Assembly: GCA_022826385.1 (NCBI GenBank)
Contig: JAJDUZ010000015.1
Location: forward strand, 1 to 59,885
Source of the DNA: Silicimonas sp.
Lineage (GTDB): Bacteria; Pseudomonadota; Alphaproteobacteria; Rhodobacterales; Rhodobacteraceae
Direction: 5' to 3'
Length of the DNA stretch: 59,885 nucleotides
Below, piece by piece: positions 26,742-36,191 of the stretch (position 1 is the first letter of the stretch; every line of letters starts with the position of its first letter). Position numbers and translations under genes: made by a program. The notes under the pieces were generated by a model. It worked only from the letters and a program-made list of their open reading frames with translations. It was not told the origin of the DNA and ran no database searches.

Positions 26742-27392
26742 ATGGACTGGACCCGCGCCATCGACGCCTATTGCGAGCGTACCGACGCCAGCTACTGGTC
26801 AGAGCCGGTGAACGCCGTGACCAACGGAGCCTTTGTGATCGCGGCCCTCATCATGTGGCGGCGCTGTGCCGGTCTGGCGTGGGGACGGGCACTGGCTGTG
26901 ATCCTCGGCATGATCGGTCTGGGGTCGTACCTTTTTCACACGCACGCGACCCCTTGGGCGGCGGCGCTGGATACGACACCGATCCTCATGTTCTCGCTGC
27001 TCTACATCTTCCTGGCGAACCGCGACTACTGGGGCTGGTCGACATGGATCGCGGCGCTGGGGGCCGCGGCCTATATTCCCTACACGATGCTGCTGACGCC
27101 GGTCTTCGAAGCGTTGCCGTTCTTCACCATCTCCAGCTTCTACTGGCCGTTGCCCGTATTGATCTATGCCTATGCAATTCTTCTGCGGAACCGTATGCCG
27201 AACACGGCGCGCAACCTTGCCATCGGGGCGACCATCCTTTGCCTGTCGTTGACGGCGCGGTCGATTGACGAACCGCTTTGCGCCGCAATCCCGCTTGGCA
27301 CGCATTTCCTCTGGCACATCCTGAACGCAATCATGCTGGGCTGGATGATCGAAACCTGGCGCAGGCATGTTACTTCGCCTGTTCAGGATTAA
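26742..27392 (+). CDS. Ceramidase-like (CREST superfamily) membrane protein
   Basis: 216 residues with about seven transmembrane helices. Family signatures: GLGSYLFHTHATPWAAALDTTPI (conserved Ser, His and Asp of the metal site) and the C-terminal GTHFLWHILNA with two His residues. Members hydrolyse amide bonds of sphingolipid-like substrates; the true substrate in this organism is unknown. Begins 70 bases from the divergent UPF0173 gene. Confidence 0.88.
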   Translation: MDWTRAIDAYCERTDASYWSEPVNAVTNGAFVIAALIMWRRCAGLAWGRALAVILGMIGLGSYLFHTHATPWAAALDTTPILMFSLLYIFLANRDYWGWSTWIAALGAAAYIPYTMLLTPVFEALPFFTISSFYWPLPVLIYAYAILLRNRMPNTARNLAIGATILCLSLTARSIDEPLCAAIPLGTHFLWHILNAIMLGWMIETWRRHVTSPVQD

Positions 27393-27422
27393 CCCGAGGA
27401 GCGCGAAGGGTGATACGAGCAG

Positions 27423-27833
27423 TCAGCCCTCGGCAACCTCGTGCACTTCGATGACGTTGCCATCGGGATCATAGAAGAAGATCTGCTTCCAGCCTGCCAC
27501 CGCCTTGTGACCCCAGTCCGAGTAAGGCACGCCCGCAGCCTCAAGATGCGCTTTGAACGCGTCGAGGTCGTCGGTCCGATAAGCAATGTGACCCCGCGCG
27601 ACCGCGTTGACGATCTCGCCGGTTTTGAAGCCCGCCAGCACGTCACGCTCGGCGATATGGTGCTGGATCGCGCCGTCGGTCACGAACGCGACGTCACCGG
27701 CGTAGCCTTGGCCTTTCTCTAATGCGGGCAGCCCTTGGTCTTCGCGCTGCAGGCCAAGCACGTCGCGATAGAAACGGTCCATCTCGCCGACCTTGTCGGT
27801 CGAAAGATTGATGTGATGCAAAGTCAGTTTCAT
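27423..27833 (-). CDS. VOC (glyoxalase/fosfomycin-resistance fold) protein
   Basis: 136 residues, two beta-alpha-beta-beta-beta modules: [31 protein letters not shown], and [21 protein letters not shown] with [15 protein letters not shown]. Metal ligands His7/His8, a His in the second module and the Glu in NVIEVHE are in place. Could be a dioxygenase, isomerase or resistance thiol transferase; nothing in the context decides. Divergent from gatC. Confidence 0.88.
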   Translation of the reverse strand: MKLTLHHINLSTDKVGEMDRFYRDVLGLQREDQGLPALEKGQGYAGDVAFVTDGAIQHHIAERDVLAGFKTGEIVNAVARGHIAYRTDDLDAFKAHLEAAGVPYSDWGHKAVAGWKQIFFYDPDGNVIEVHEVAEG

Positions 27834-27930
27834 GCACTGCAGACTGACGGCTGCCTTGGCCAAGAGCAAGGCTTGGCATCCCTTCCGCCTCACGCTAAAC
27901 GGACCGCTGATTGCAGGAAAGGCATGGGCC

Positions 27931-28218
27931 ATGTCGATTGATCGCGAAACCGCGCGAAAAGTGGCGAAACTCGCCCGGATCAAGGTCGAGGAAGATGCGC
28001 TGGACGCGCTCGCTGGCGAGTTCAACGCCATCCTCGGATTTGTCGAGCAGCTGAACGAGGTTGATGTCGACGGCATCGAGCCGATGACAAGTGTCACACC
28101 GATGCGTCTGAAACGGCGCGAGGACGTGGTCACCGACGGCGATCAGCAGGACAAGGTTCTGTCGAACGCGCCCGATGCGCGCGAAGGGTTTTTTGCCGTG
28201 CCGAAGGTGGTCGAGTGA
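27931..28218 (+). CDS. gatC: Asp/Glu-tRNA amidotransferase subunit C
   Basis: 95 residues. Small belt subunit of GatCAB, which amidates Glu-tRNA-Gln and Asp-tRNA-Asn. Recognised by [35 protein letters not shown] and [19 protein letters not shown] lies ahead of the ATG. Its stop overlaps gatA start by one base (TGATG). gatB is not in the window. Confidence 0.97.
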   Translation: MSIDRETARKVAKLARIKVEEDALDALAGEFNAILGFVEQLNEVDVDGIEPMTSVTPMRLKRREDVVTDGDQQDKVLSNAPDAREGFFAVPKVVE

Positions 28219-29702
28219 TGAGCGAGTTGAACAAACTGACGATTGCCGATGCGCGCGACAAACTGCGGGCTGGCGAGATCACCAGTGTCGAGCTGACCGA
28301 CGCCTGCCTTGCCGCAACCGAGGCCGCCTCGGCGCTGAACGCCGTTGTCCATCACACGCCGGACCTCGCCCGCGAACAAGCCGCGGCTGCCGACGCCCGG
28401 ATCAAGGCGGGCGACGCGCCGTCGATGTGTGGGATCCCGCTGGGGATCAAGGACCTGTTCTGTACCAAGGGGGTCGCCAGCCAGGCGGCAAGCGCGATCC
28501 TGAACGGGTTCAAGCCCGAATACGAATCCACCGTCACCAGCCAGTTGTTCGACGCAGGCGCCGTGATGATCGGCAAGCTCAACATGGACGAGTTCGCCAT
28601 GGGCAGCAGCAACGAAACATCGACCTATGGCAACGTGATCAACCCGTGGCGCCGGGGCAATGACGACACCGACCTGACACCGGGCGGCTCTTCCGGTGGT
28701 TCGGCCAGTGCCGTGGCCGCCGACCTCTGCCTTGCGGCCACCGGGACGGATACCGGCGGATCGATCCGCCAACCGGCGGCGTTCGTTGGCATCACCGGGC
28801 TAAAACCGACCTATGGCCGGTGCTCGCGCTGGGGGATCGTGGCCTTTGCCTCGTCGCTCGATCAGGCGGGGCCCATGACCAAGACCGTGCGCGATGCGGC
28901 GATCATGTTGCAGGCGATGGCGGGCCATGACCCGAAGGATTCGACCAGCGCCGATCTGCCCCTGCCGGATTTCGAAGCGGCCATAACGGGTGACATTCGT
29001 GGCAAAACCATCGGCATTCCCAAGGAATACCGCATGGACGGCATGCCGGACGAGATCGAGACACTCTGGGCTCAGGGTCGCGAGATGCTGCAGGACGCAG
29101 GCGCGACGATCGTCGACATCAGCCTGCCGCACACCAAATACGCGCTGCCTGCCTATTACGTTGTGGCACCGGCCGAAGCGTCGTCGAACCTCGCACGGTA
29201 TGACGGGGTGCGCTATGGCCACCGCGCCACGTTGGGGCAGGGCGACGGCATCACCGAGATGTATGAAAAGACCCGCGCCGAAGGCTTCGGAGACGAAGTG
29301 AAGCGCCGGGTGATGATCGGGACCTATGTGCTGTCGGCAGGCTTCTATGACGCCTATTACAACCGGGCGCGCAAGGTGCGTGCGTTGATCAAGAAGGACT
29401 TCGAAGATGTCTTCGCAACCGGGGTCGACGCCATCCTGACACCGGCCACGCCGTCGGCGGCCTTCCCCTTGGGACAGGAATTCGATGATCCGGTTCAGAT
29501 GTATCTGAACGACGTCTTCACCGTCACGGTGAACCTTGCCGGTCTGCCGGGGATCGCTGTTCCTGCGGGTCTCGACGGGCAAGGCTTGCCGCTTGGGCTG
29601 CAGTTGATCGGCAAACCGTGGGAAGAGGGCGAGTTGCTGAACATCGCCGCTTCGTTGGAGGATCGTGCCGGATTTGTGGCCAAACCTGCGAATTGGTGGT
29701 AA
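28218..29702 (+). CDS. gatA: Asp/Glu-tRNA amidotransferase subunit A
   Basis: 494 residues, amidase-signature glutaminase subunit of GatCAB. The Ser-cisSer-Lys triad is visible: Lys78 in PLGIKDLF, cis-Ser near 158 in [12 protein letters not shown], and nucleophile Ser182 in [11 protein letters not shown]. Full length. Coupled to gatC. Confidence 0.98.
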   Translation: MSELNKLTIADARDKLRAGEITSVELTDACLAATEAASALNAVVHHTPDLAREQAAAADARIKAGDAPSMCGIPLGIKDLFCTKGVASQAASAILNGFKPEYESTVTSQLFDAGAVMIGKLNMDEFAMGSSNETSTYGNVINPWRRGNDDTDLTPGGSSGGSASAVAADLCLAATGTDTGGSIRQPAAFVGITGLKPTYGRCSRWGIVAFASSLDQAGPMTKTVRDAAIMLQAMAGHDPKDSTSADLPLPDFEAAITGDIRGKTIGIPKEYRMDGMPDEIETLWAQGREMLQDAGATIVDISLPHTKYALPAYYVVAPAEASSNLARYDGVRYGHRATLGQGDGITEMYEKTRAEGFGDEVKRRVMIGTYVLSAGFYDAYYNRARKVRALIKKDFEDVFATGVDAILTPATPSAAFPLGQEFDDPVQMYLNDVFTVTVNLAGLPGIAVPAGLDGQGLPLGLQLIGKPWEEGELLNIAASLEDRAGFVAKPANWW

Positions 29703-29733
29703 TGTTTCTTAAAACAAGACGGCAGAGCAGACG

Positions 29734-30441
29734 ATGATTGGCAGAATTTCAAGCGCTTGCGCCGTGCTCGCCCTGATGGGATGTGGCGCATCAAGCATTC
29801 CCGACAGCAACCCGAATGCACGTGGTGTCGGGTTCGGCGGCGTCGATGAATTCCAGGCGCAACGCGAAGCACGCGACGTTCAACTCGAGGCCCGGATCTC
29901 GGACGAAGATCGCTCGGCGGCCGCGATTGGCGACCAGACACTTGCGGTTCTGAACCAGACAGCCAGCCCGGGCGAGACGATTGAAACCACGCCGACCAAT
30001 GTTGCCGTGACGTCGTTGCCGCAAGCGGCCCCGCTCGCGACCGACAATCCCGACATTTCGGACGAGCAGGATTTCGCAGCCGTTTCGGCGCGGGAAAGCA
30101 TCGAGAGCGACCGGGATCGCTTGGCACGCCAGCGCGAGGCAATGGAAGTGGTCCAGCCGCAGGCTGTTCCAGAACGGCCGGGTGGATCGGGCCCGAACGT
30201 CGTGTCCTACGCTCTGGCCACGACCCACCCGGTTGGCCAGCCGATGCATAATCGTTCGTCTCGCTTCAACGAGGAGCGTTATCGCCGCGCCTGCGCTCAG
30301 TACGCGTCGCCGGATCAGGCTCAGGCGGACTTCCTTGCCAATGGCGGACCCGAGCGCGACCGGCGCGGACTTGATCCTGACGGCGATGGTTATGCCTGTT
30401 TCTGGGATCCAAGCCCGTTCAGAGCGGCCCGGGGCGGCTAA
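29734..30441 (+). CDS. Lipoprotein with C-terminal excalibur-like calcium-binding motif
   Basis: 235 residues. Lipobox VLALMGC (lipidated Cys17), a long low-complexity, Asp/Glu/Ala/Thr-rich middle (about 30-165), then a C-terminal module with RRACAQYASPDQAQADFL and DRRGLDPDGDGYACFWD. The DPDGDGYAC loop is the excalibur/EF-hand-like motif, with two Cys. Probably a periplasmic, membrane-anchored calcium-binding protein. Five bases ahead of the amidase gene, so likely one operon with it. Confidence 0.83.
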   Translation: MIGRISSACAVLALMGCGASSIPDSNPNARGVGFGGVDEFQAQREARDVQLEARISDEDRSAAAIGDQTLAVLNQTASPGETIETTPTNVAVTSLPQAAPLATDNPDISDEQDFAAVSARESIESDRDRLARQREAMEVVQPQAVPERPGGSGPNVVSYALATTHPVGQPMHNRSSRFNEERYRRACAQYASPDQAQADFLANGGPERDRRGLDPDGDGYACFWDPSPFRAARGG

Positions 30442-30446
30442 TCGAT

Positions 30447-31154
30447 ATGGAGATCATCGACCGCCCCTCGCCGAATTTCGGTTCGCGCAAGGGTGGTTGG
30501 GGGATCGACCTGATTGTTCTGCACTATACGGCCATGGACAGCGCCGAGGCCGCGCTTGAACGGCTCTGCGACCCCGAGACCGAGGTGTCTAGCCACTATT
30601 TGATCGCGAAGGACGGCACGCTGTACAGGCTGGTCGATGAAAAGCACCGCGCCTGGCATGCCGGGGCAGGTGCGTGGGCTGGCCATGATGACGTGAACTC
30701 CCGCTCGCTTGGCATCGAATTGGACAATGACGGGACCTGCGGCTTCAGCGAGGCTTTGATGACGACGCTGGAAGCTCTCTTGGCCGAAGTGCTGGAACGC
30801 CATCACTTGCCCGCCAAGGCCGTGATTGGCCATGCCGATATGGCGCCTGACCGAAAACAGGACCCGGGCCCGTATTTCGATTGGGAACGTTTGGCGGCCA
30901 AGGGACTGTCGATTTGGCCGGAACCGGCAATGCGCGGCGAATTCCTGCGGGACGCGGCGCATTTCGGATATCCGGTCGATGCAGGTGAAGGTCCGGTGCT
31001 GGAGGCCTTTCGCCAGCGGTTTCGTCCGTTCGCAACCGGGCCTCTCTCGGTCGCGGACGAGGCGATGATGGCTGGTCTCGCCCGGCAATACCCGGCGGAT
31101 GTCACAGAGCGCACGGCGCGCAGAACCCCCACACGTCCATTGCACGAAAGCTGA
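30447..31154 (+). CDS. N-acetylmuramoyl-L-alanine amidase (Amidase_2, AmpD-like)
   Basis: 235 residues. Zinc amidase: LIVLHYTAM provides the first His, RSLGIEL the Glu, and VIGHADMAPDRKQDPG the second His and Asp. No signal peptide, consistent with a cytosolic AmpD role (trimming anhydro-muropeptides in wall recycling). The region after residue 155 is a helical extension (GEFLRDAAHFGY, VLEAFRQRFRP) seen in longer AmpD-type enzymes with a peptidoglycan-binding-like tail. Confidence 0.92.
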   Translation: MEIIDRPSPNFGSRKGGWGIDLIVLHYTAMDSAEAALERLCDPETEVSSHYLIAKDGTLYRLVDEKHRAWHAGAGAWAGHDDVNSRSLGIELDNDGTCGFSEALMTTLEALLAEVLERHHLPAKAVIGHADMAPDRKQDPGPYFDWERLAAKGLSIWPEPAMRGEFLRDAAHFGYPVDAGEGPVLEAFRQRFRPFATGPLSVADEAMMAGLARQYPADVTERTARRTPTRPLHES

Positions 31155-31191
31155 CCCGGGCTTTACCGAGGGACAGCCTTCCGCTAGACCC

Positions 31192-31570
31192 GCGCGCGCG
31201 GATGGCTGGATGGCCGCTCGTGCCGGGCAACCGGTGCGGGAGGAAAGTCCGGACTTCACGAAGCGATGGTGCCGGGTAACGCCCGGCCGGGGAAACCCGA
31301 GGGACAGCGCCACAGAGAACAGACGGCCATGCATGCATGGTCACGGTGAAACGGTGGGGTAAGAGCCCACCGCGGACTTGGCAACAAGGACGGCACGGCA
31401 AGCCCCACCTGAAGCAATGCCGAATAGGGGGTCCGCACAAGCGGCTTCGGCTTGGACCCCGGGTTGGCAGCTAGATCTTGTCGGCAACGGCAAGGCCAGA
31501 TGAATGGTCATCAGACCCTGTGCCACGGTGCAGGGCGAACAGAATCCGGCTTACAGGCCATCCGCGCTAA
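31192..31570 (+). ncRNA. rnpB: RNase P RNA, bacterial class A
   Basis: Catalytic RNA that matures tRNA 5' ends. Conserved region I is GAGGAAAGTCCGG (31240-31252) and the 3' block AGAATCCGGCTTACA is at about 31542-31556. P1 forms between GCGCGCGGATGGC (from 31194) and GCCATCCGCGC (31557-31567). The GGTAAGAGCCCACC element typical of the P15 region is at about 31358-31371. Ends are set by P1 and are approximate. No U-rich terminator follows. Confidence 0.95.
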
Positions 31571-31686
31571 AATCTTGCGATCCGGTGCATGTCGCTTGCG
31601 ACACCGCTCATCATTCGGATTCCCAGCCGGGACATGTATACTCGCGCCAATGCTTCCAGACTGTTGCCTAGAAAAGGATTGATCCC

Positions 31687-32385
31687 ATGAGTTTCGTTCG
31701 CACCCTCGCCACGCTTGCTGCCGGTTTCGCTGCCGCCAAGGGTTATGACAAATACAAGGACATGGGCGGCATGCCCGGCGTGAAAGAGGCGATGCGGACC
31801 AACCCCCAGTTCAACCAGATGAGCGATCAGGCGTTCGACATGATGGAGAAGATGGGGCTTCCGACCGACCAGTTGAAAGGCATGCGCGACCAGTTTCTGG
31901 GCCAGGCGGATGGGGCCGGGGCCGGTGCAATGGCCGGCATGAGCGGTCTGATGGCTGCGCTTGGTGGTGGCATGGCGGGTGGGGCCGAGCATACCAGTGC
32001 CATGATCGACAGCCTCACCGGCACCTCCACGGCCACTGACGCGATGGAGGAGAATGCGCGCCTGATGATCCGCGCCATGATTCAAGCCGCCAAGTCCGAC
32101 GGCGAGATCGACGCCGACGAGCGCGCAAAGATCATGGAACATCTGGGCGATATCGGCCCGGAGGAGCGCGCCTTTATCGAAGCCCAGCTTGACGCCCCGG
32201 TGGACCCGACGGGTCTTGCCGCCGACACCTCGCAACAAATGGCGGCACAGGTCTATGCAACCGCGCTGATGGCGATCCGGGTCGATAGCCTGGCGGAAGC
32301 CGGGTACATTACCCAGCTGGCAGCGGCTTTGGGCCTTTCTGAAGAAACACGGGCCCGCGTTCATGCCGCAATGGGCCTGTCCTGA
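31687..32385 (+). CDS. DUF533 / TerB-like protein
   Basis: 232 residues. A Met/Gly/Ala-rich N-terminal half (AAGFAAAKGYDKYKDMGGM, then GLMAALGGGMAGGAEH) leads into a helical TerB-like domain from about residue 118: NARLMIRAMIQAAKSDGEIDADERAKIMEHL, with the characteristic acidic D-G-x-I-D-x-x-E repeat. The E. coli YebE-type DUF533 family is envelope-stress related; its function is not established. AAAGGATTGATCC precedes the ATG. Confidence 0.85.
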   Translation: MSFVRTLATLAAGFAAAKGYDKYKDMGGMPGVKEAMRTNPQFNQMSDQAFDMMEKMGLPTDQLKGMRDQFLGQADGAGAGAMAGMSGLMAALGGGMAGGAEHTSAMIDSLTGTSTATDAMEENARLMIRAMIQAAKSDGEIDADERAKIMEHLGDIGPEERAFIEAQLDAPVDPTGLAADTSQQMAAQVYATALMAIRVDSLAEAGYITQLAAALGLSEETRARVHAAMGLS

Positions 32386-32485
32386 GCCGTTTCGGCCTTG
32401 ACAGGTGGCGCGCAACCTTTAGAAGGCGGGCTTCAGGATTTTTCGGTCTTCGCCATGTGGGTGTTGACCAACCAGGAGAGAAACC

Positions 32486-32653
32486 ATGGCGAAACCGACG
32501 ACAATCAAGATTCGTCTGAATTCGACCGCTGACACGGGCCACTTCTATGTGACCAAGAAGAACGCCCGGACCATGACCGAGAAAATGGTGGTTCGGAAGT
32601 ACGACCCTGTCGCGCGGAAGCATGTCGAATACAAGGAAGGCAAGATCAAGTAA
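32486..32653 (+). CDS. rpmG: Ribosomal protein bL33
   Basis: 55 residues: [20 protein letters not shown], then [20 protein letters not shown] and a Lys-rich end. The zinc-free form, with no CxxC pairs. Large-subunit protein near the E site. AGGAGAG is eight bases before the ATG, and a strong intrinsic terminator follows. Confidence 0.97.
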   Translation: MAKPTTIKIRLNSTADTGHFYVTKKNARTMTEKMVVRKYDPVARKHVEYKEGKIK

Positions 32654-32678
32654 GATCTCGCTCACCTTCGAAACGATG

Positions 32679-32707
32679 GGCCGCGCGTTGCGCGGCCTTT
32701 TTCGTTT
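32679..32707 (+). terminator. Intrinsic terminator of rpmG
   Basis: Perfect 8-bp stem GGCCGCGC (32679-32686) with GCGCGGCC (32690-32697) and loop GTT, followed by TTTTTCGTTT. Confidence 0.92.
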
Positions 32708-32794
32708 GTGCATCGGGGCGTCGCCGATCGACAAACAGCTCTGCCCTCGCTGAAATTACTGGACGAGGGCACGTCTCGACACCAGATACTTGGA

Positions 32795-33301
32795 ATGGCC
32801 GAAACATTTGTCATACGCACCGCAACGCCAGACGATCTGGATCAGATCGATGCCTTGCTGGGCCGATCCTATCCGGTTCTTCTGAAAGAGGCCTATCCGC
32901 CCTCCCTGATGGTGATGGCCGTTCCCCTGATTTCCAAGGCGCAACCGCGTCTTCTGGCCTCGGGGACGTATTTCGTCGTGACTGACGAGGATCAGATCAT
33001 TGGCGCCGGTGGCTGGACGCGGGCGCTGCCAGGGGGCGCGGGGAAGGGCACGGCGGGCGTCGGCAACATCCGCCATGTGGTGACCGACCATCGCAGGGTT
33101 CGGCAGGGCATCGGGCGACGTTTGATGACGCATATCGATGAGACGGCCCGCGTTGCAGGGATCGAGCTTCTGAACTGCATGTCAACGCTGATGGCCGAGC
33201 CTTTCTATGCCTCGGTGGGTTTCAAGACCTTGGGGCCGATCACGGTGAACCTGCAACGCGGCATCGAGTTTCCGGCGATCCACATGCAGAAACGCCTCTA
33301 G
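32795..33301 (+). CDS. GNAT family N-acetyltransferase
   Basis: 168 residues. FVIRTATPDDLDQIDALLG starts the GNAT fold; the acetyl-CoA pyrophosphate loop is DHRRVRQGIGRRLM (R/Q-x-x-G-x-G/A), followed by the MSTLMAEPFYASVGFK strand and helix. Substrate unknown. ATG at 32795 is where homology begins, with GGA just upstream. Ends against the convergent sigma factor gene. Confidence 0.9.
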   Translation: MAETFVIRTATPDDLDQIDALLGRSYPVLLKEAYPPSLMVMAVPLISKAQPRLLASGTYFVVTDEDQIIGAGGWTRALPGGAGKGTAGVGNIRHVVTDHRRVRQGIGRRLMTHIDETARVAGIELLNCMSTLMAEPFYASVGFKTLGPITVNLQRGIEFPAIHMQKRL

Positions 33302-34533
33302 AGGCACTCGGACTGCGCCTGTAACCAGCCCCGCTCGCTTTCGCTTTGGCTGAGGCGGATCGCTTCGGAATAGGCCGCACGCGCCCCGTCTTTGTCCCCG
33401 GCGCGTCGCGCCAACTCGGCCACGGCGGCGTGATAGGGCTGATAGTTTGCAAGTGACGCGCCAAGCTCTGCCATGTCGCGCCTCGCGCGGGCCAGAGCGC
33501 CCGTCTCGGCCAGCGCGACGGTCCGGTTGAGCGCCACGATCGGAGAGGGCGCCAACGCAAGCAAACGGTCATAGAGCAACAGGATCTGCGGCCAATCGGT
33601 GTCATCTGGTGTTTCGGCCTGCACATGCAAGGCACTGATGGCCGCCTGCAGTTGAAACGGGCCGGGCAAGCGACGCGCAACCGCGATGTCCAGCAGCGCG
33701 AGGCCTTCGTCGGCCATGGACCTGTCCCACAGGGCGCGGTCCTGCGCGTCGAGTGGGATCAAGGCGTTGTCCGGCCCGAACCGTGCGGCGTGCCGGGCAT
33801 GGGCCAGCAGCATCAGCGCCAGCAACCCCTCGATCTCGGGTTCGTCGGGGGCCAGCGATGTCATCAAACGCGCCAGCCAGATTGCTTCGTTACAAAGGCT
33901 GGTTCGAATTTGCGCCTCGCTGGGGCCGGCGGTCCAGCCTTCGTTGAAGATCAGGTAGATGACGCTCAGGACCGAGTTCAGGCGCCCGTCCCAGTCACTG
34001 CGTTCGGGCACGACAAAGGGGATGGCTGCGGCGCCGATCTTGGCTTTCGCCCGCGACAGGCGTTGACCCATCGTGGCCTCGGTGTCGAGAAAGGCGCGGG
34101 CAATCTCGCGCGTCGTTAATCCGCCAACCGTCCGAAGTGTCAGCGCGACGCGCGTCTTCTCCTCCAGCGCCGGGTGGCAGCAGGTGAAAATCAGGCGCAG
34201 GCGTTCGTCGGGGATCTCGGGGGCATCCATGGCGCGGTCGGCCTCGTCCTCTTCCATCAGGCGCAGAACATCGGGCGTCGCCTCGGCATGGCGTTTGCTC
34301 TTGCGAAGCCGGTCGATGGCGGCGCGACGGGCGACTTGCAGCAGCCACGCGTCGGGCTTTGCAGGCAGGCCGTTACGCGCCCAATGGACCAAGGCGCGCT
34401 CCATGGCGTCCTGCAACGCGTCTTCGGCCAGATCGAAGCTGCCAAGGGCGCGGATCAGAGCAGCCAGCAGCCGCCCGCGGTCTTCCCGCATGATGCGTGC
34501 GATCTGGCTGGAAAGATCGGCCGCATCGCTCAT
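33298..34533 (-). CDS. ECF42-type RNA polymerase sigma factor with long C-terminal domain
   Basis: 411 residues, more than twice a plain ECF factor. Region 2 spans about 8-75 (FDLAEDALQDAMERALVHW, PDAWLLQVARRAAIDRLRK), region 4 about 115-165 (VALTLRTVGGLTTREIARAFL). After residue 175 comes the ECF42 extension, helical and TPR-like (PFQLQAAISALHVQAE, LYDRLLALAPSPIVALNRTVAL). ECF42 factors lack an anti-sigma factor and travel with DGPF proteins, as here. Its ATG overlaps the upstream DGPF stop. Confidence 0.95.
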   Translation of the reverse strand: MSDAADLSSQIARIMREDRGRLLAALIRALGSFDLAEDALQDAMERALVHWARNGLPAKPDAWLLQVARRAAIDRLRKSKRHAEATPDVLRLMEEDEADRAMDAPEIPDERLRLIFTCCHPALEEKTRVALTLRTVGGLTTREIARAFLDTEATMGQRLSRAKAKIGAAAIPFVVPERSDWDGRLNSVLSVIYLIFNEGWTAGPSEAQIRTSLCNEAIWLARLMTSLAPDEPEIEGLLALMLLAHARHAARFGPDNALIPLDAQDRALWDRSMADEGLALLDIAVARRLPGPFQLQAAISALHVQAETPDDTDWPQILLLYDRLLALAPSPIVALNRTVALAETGALARARRDMAELGASLANYQPYHAAVAELARRAGDKDGARAAYSEAIRLSQSESERGWLQAQSECL

Positions 34534-34889
34534 TCGCCTGCGGGGATGTCCATGATCGGCCGCACTTCGATGATCCCATGCTGTGCTGCCGGGATCTGGG
34601 CGGCGCGCGCCAGCGCTTCGGCCTTGTCGGCGCAATCCAGCAGATAGAACCCGCCCAGCCGTTCCTTGGTCTCGGCAAAGGGTCCATCGGTGACCAGAAC
34701 GTCGCCGTCCCGCACGCGGACGGACACGGCAGTGTCCGAGTTCTGCAACGGGGCGGCATCGATCATAATGCCATCCCGCGTGAAAGACCGGTTCACGGCG
34801 GCATAGGCTGCCAAAACCTCGTCATAACCGGGTGAAGCCGGCGACATGCGCCGGTCTTCATCCCAATAAAGCAATGCGATGTACCGCAC
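34530..34889 (-). CDS. YCII-related DGPF-domain protein, second copy
   Basis: 119 residues. Carries the signature DGPFAETKERLGGFYLLD in a ferredoxin-like alpha/beta fold. DGPF proteins are the typical partners and targets of ECF42 sigma factors; their chemistry is unknown. Four bases separate it from the upstream paralogue; its stop overlaps the sigma factor start. Confidence 0.95.
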   Translation of the reverse strand: MRYIALLYWDEDRRMSPASPGYDEVLAAYAAVNRSFTRDGIMIDAAPLQNSDTAVSVRVRDGDVLVTDGPFAETKERLGGFYLLDCADKAEALARAAQIPAAQHGIIEVRPIMDIPAGE

Positions 34890-34893
34890 GCGC

Positions 34894-35253
34894 CTATTCC
34901 GGCAACTCGATGTTCATCACCGGGCGCAGTTCGACCGTGCCGTATTTCGCGTCCGGAATCAGGGCTGCCATTTCGATGGCCTGATCCAGATCCTTGCAGT
35001 CCAGCAAGTAATAGCCGCCCAGCCGTTCCTTGGTCTCGGCAAAGGGTCCGTCCATCGTCTCCATCTTGCCGTCACGAATGCGGACCGATGTCGCGGTCGA
35101 GGTATGCTCCAACGCCTCGCCGCCGCGCATCACGCCGCTTTCTTCGAAGGTTTTGGTGCAGGCGTAATAGCCCTGCATATAGCTGTCGAATTCCGCATCG
35201 CCGGGTTGTGGGCTAGCGCCATCTTCGGCGTAAATCAAAGCAAGATATTGCAT
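34894..35253 (-). CDS. YCII-related DGPF-domain protein, first copy
   Basis: 119 residues, a paralogue of the adjacent gene with identical length and core (DGPFAETKERLGGYYLLD), differing in the N-terminal half (MQYLALIYAEDGASPQPGD). The two most likely heterodimerise or arose by tandem duplication. GAAAGGAATTG upstream of the ATG. Follows the MAPEG gene by 59 bases on the same strand. Confidence 0.95.
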   Translation of the reverse strand: MQYLALIYAEDGASPQPGDAEFDSYMQGYYACTKTFEESGVMRGGEALEHTSTATSVRIRDGKMETMDGPFAETKERLGGYYLLDCKDLDQAIEMAALIPDAKYGTVELRPVMNIELPE

Positions 35254-35312
35254 GGATCAATTCCTTTCGGTTGAGGTCATGGTGTGCGCGGAACGCGCGG
35301 TCTGTCCAGCGT

Positions 35313-35702
35313 TCAGAGGATCGAGAGATAGAGAATTCCGAACGCGGGTATGATGATGGACGCCATGGTGGCGAGCGTACCGGCCACGCGCGGGACCGCG
35401 ACGCCTTCTTCCAGCCGAAGCCCGATCGGGTGCAGGACCCGCCCGGCAATCAACAGAATGCCACAGGTGTGCAGCCACGCCGCGCCAAGGCCCAGCATCT
35501 CGGCCAAGCCCATCACCAGAAGGGCAAAGGGCGCGTATTCAGACAAGTTGCCATGCCGCCGGATCGCCAGCAGCATTGTCGGATTGCCACCATCGCCCAG
35601 AAGCACATTGGTGCGCGCGCGCGTGGCAATCACGTAAGCGGACATCGCGATATAAAGGATCGCCACGACAGCGGCGTAGCTTGCAGTCAGGGTCGGGGTC
35701 AT
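35313..35702 (-). CDS. MAPEG family membrane protein
   Basis: 129 residues, four transmembrane helices (YAAVVAILYIAMSAYVIATR, YAPFALLVMGLAEML, LHTCGILLIAGRVLHPIGL, TLATMASIIIPAFGILYLSIL). RRHGNLSEYAPF matches the glutathione-contact segment of MAPEG enzymes (microsomal glutathione S-transferase-like). Bacterial members are mostly uncharacterised. It may be in one operon with the DGPF-ECF42 genes. Confidence 0.9.
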   Translation of the reverse strand: MTPTLTASYAAVVAILYIAMSAYVIATRARTNVLLGDGGNPTMLLAIRRHGNLSEYAPFALLVMGLAEMLGLGAAWLHTCGILLIAGRVLHPIGLRLEEGVAVPRVAGTLATMASIIIPAFGILYLSIL

Positions 35703-35802
35703 CGTTTCACTCCCAGTCGGTTTCGATAGCCCAAGGACGCGGGGAGGATAGGGATTTCGACATGTATTGCGAAAAAAACGCCCGAGAAAACGTATGTGTT
35801 TA

Positions 35803-36186
35803 TTATGAAACGGAAAAGTTTTTCGAAATTTCGGCGGCAAGCAACTCGGGCTTGGTCGGTTTCAGGAAGAACGCGATGTCAGGGTTCGTTTTTGCGATAT
35901 GCCCCGGCAACGGGTTGCCCGAGTTGAAAACGATCAAGACCCCTTGACTCTTCAAAAGGTCTGCAAGCTCTCCGACCTCTCCGTCCGGCAGGTCAACGTC
36001 AAGAACTGCGGCGTCATAACGGGTGCCGCAACACAGCTCGACGGCGCTGTACAGCGTATCGGCCGTGTCAACCGAGGCGGCACCGGACATTTTGAAAAAC
36101 GAACGGAGGGTTGTCGCCAGTAACAGGTCATCCTCGACGACGAGGATGCGCAGGTCTGGCAAAAGGAGCTGCGTTGCATCCGTCAC
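35803..36186 (-). CDS. Single-domain response regulator
   Basis: 127 residues, receiver domain only: acidic pocket EDD (18-20), phospho-acceptor Asp63 in AAVLDVDLPDG, and the conserved Lys in FFLKPTK. No output domain, so it acts through protein contacts or phosphorelay. The GTG start is at 36186 with AAGGA seven bases upstream; that site lies in the 3' arm of the hairpin at 36192-36219. No cognate kinase is adjacent; the PAS pseudokinase is 20 kb away. Confidence 0.9.
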   Translation of the reverse strand: MTDATQLLLPDLRILVVEDDLLLATTLRSFFKMSGAASVDTADTLYSAVELCCGTRYDAAVLDVDLPDGEVGELADLLKSQGVLIVFNSGNPLPGHIAKTNPDIAFFLKPTKPELLAAEISKNFSVS

Positions 36187-36191
36187 GTTGA

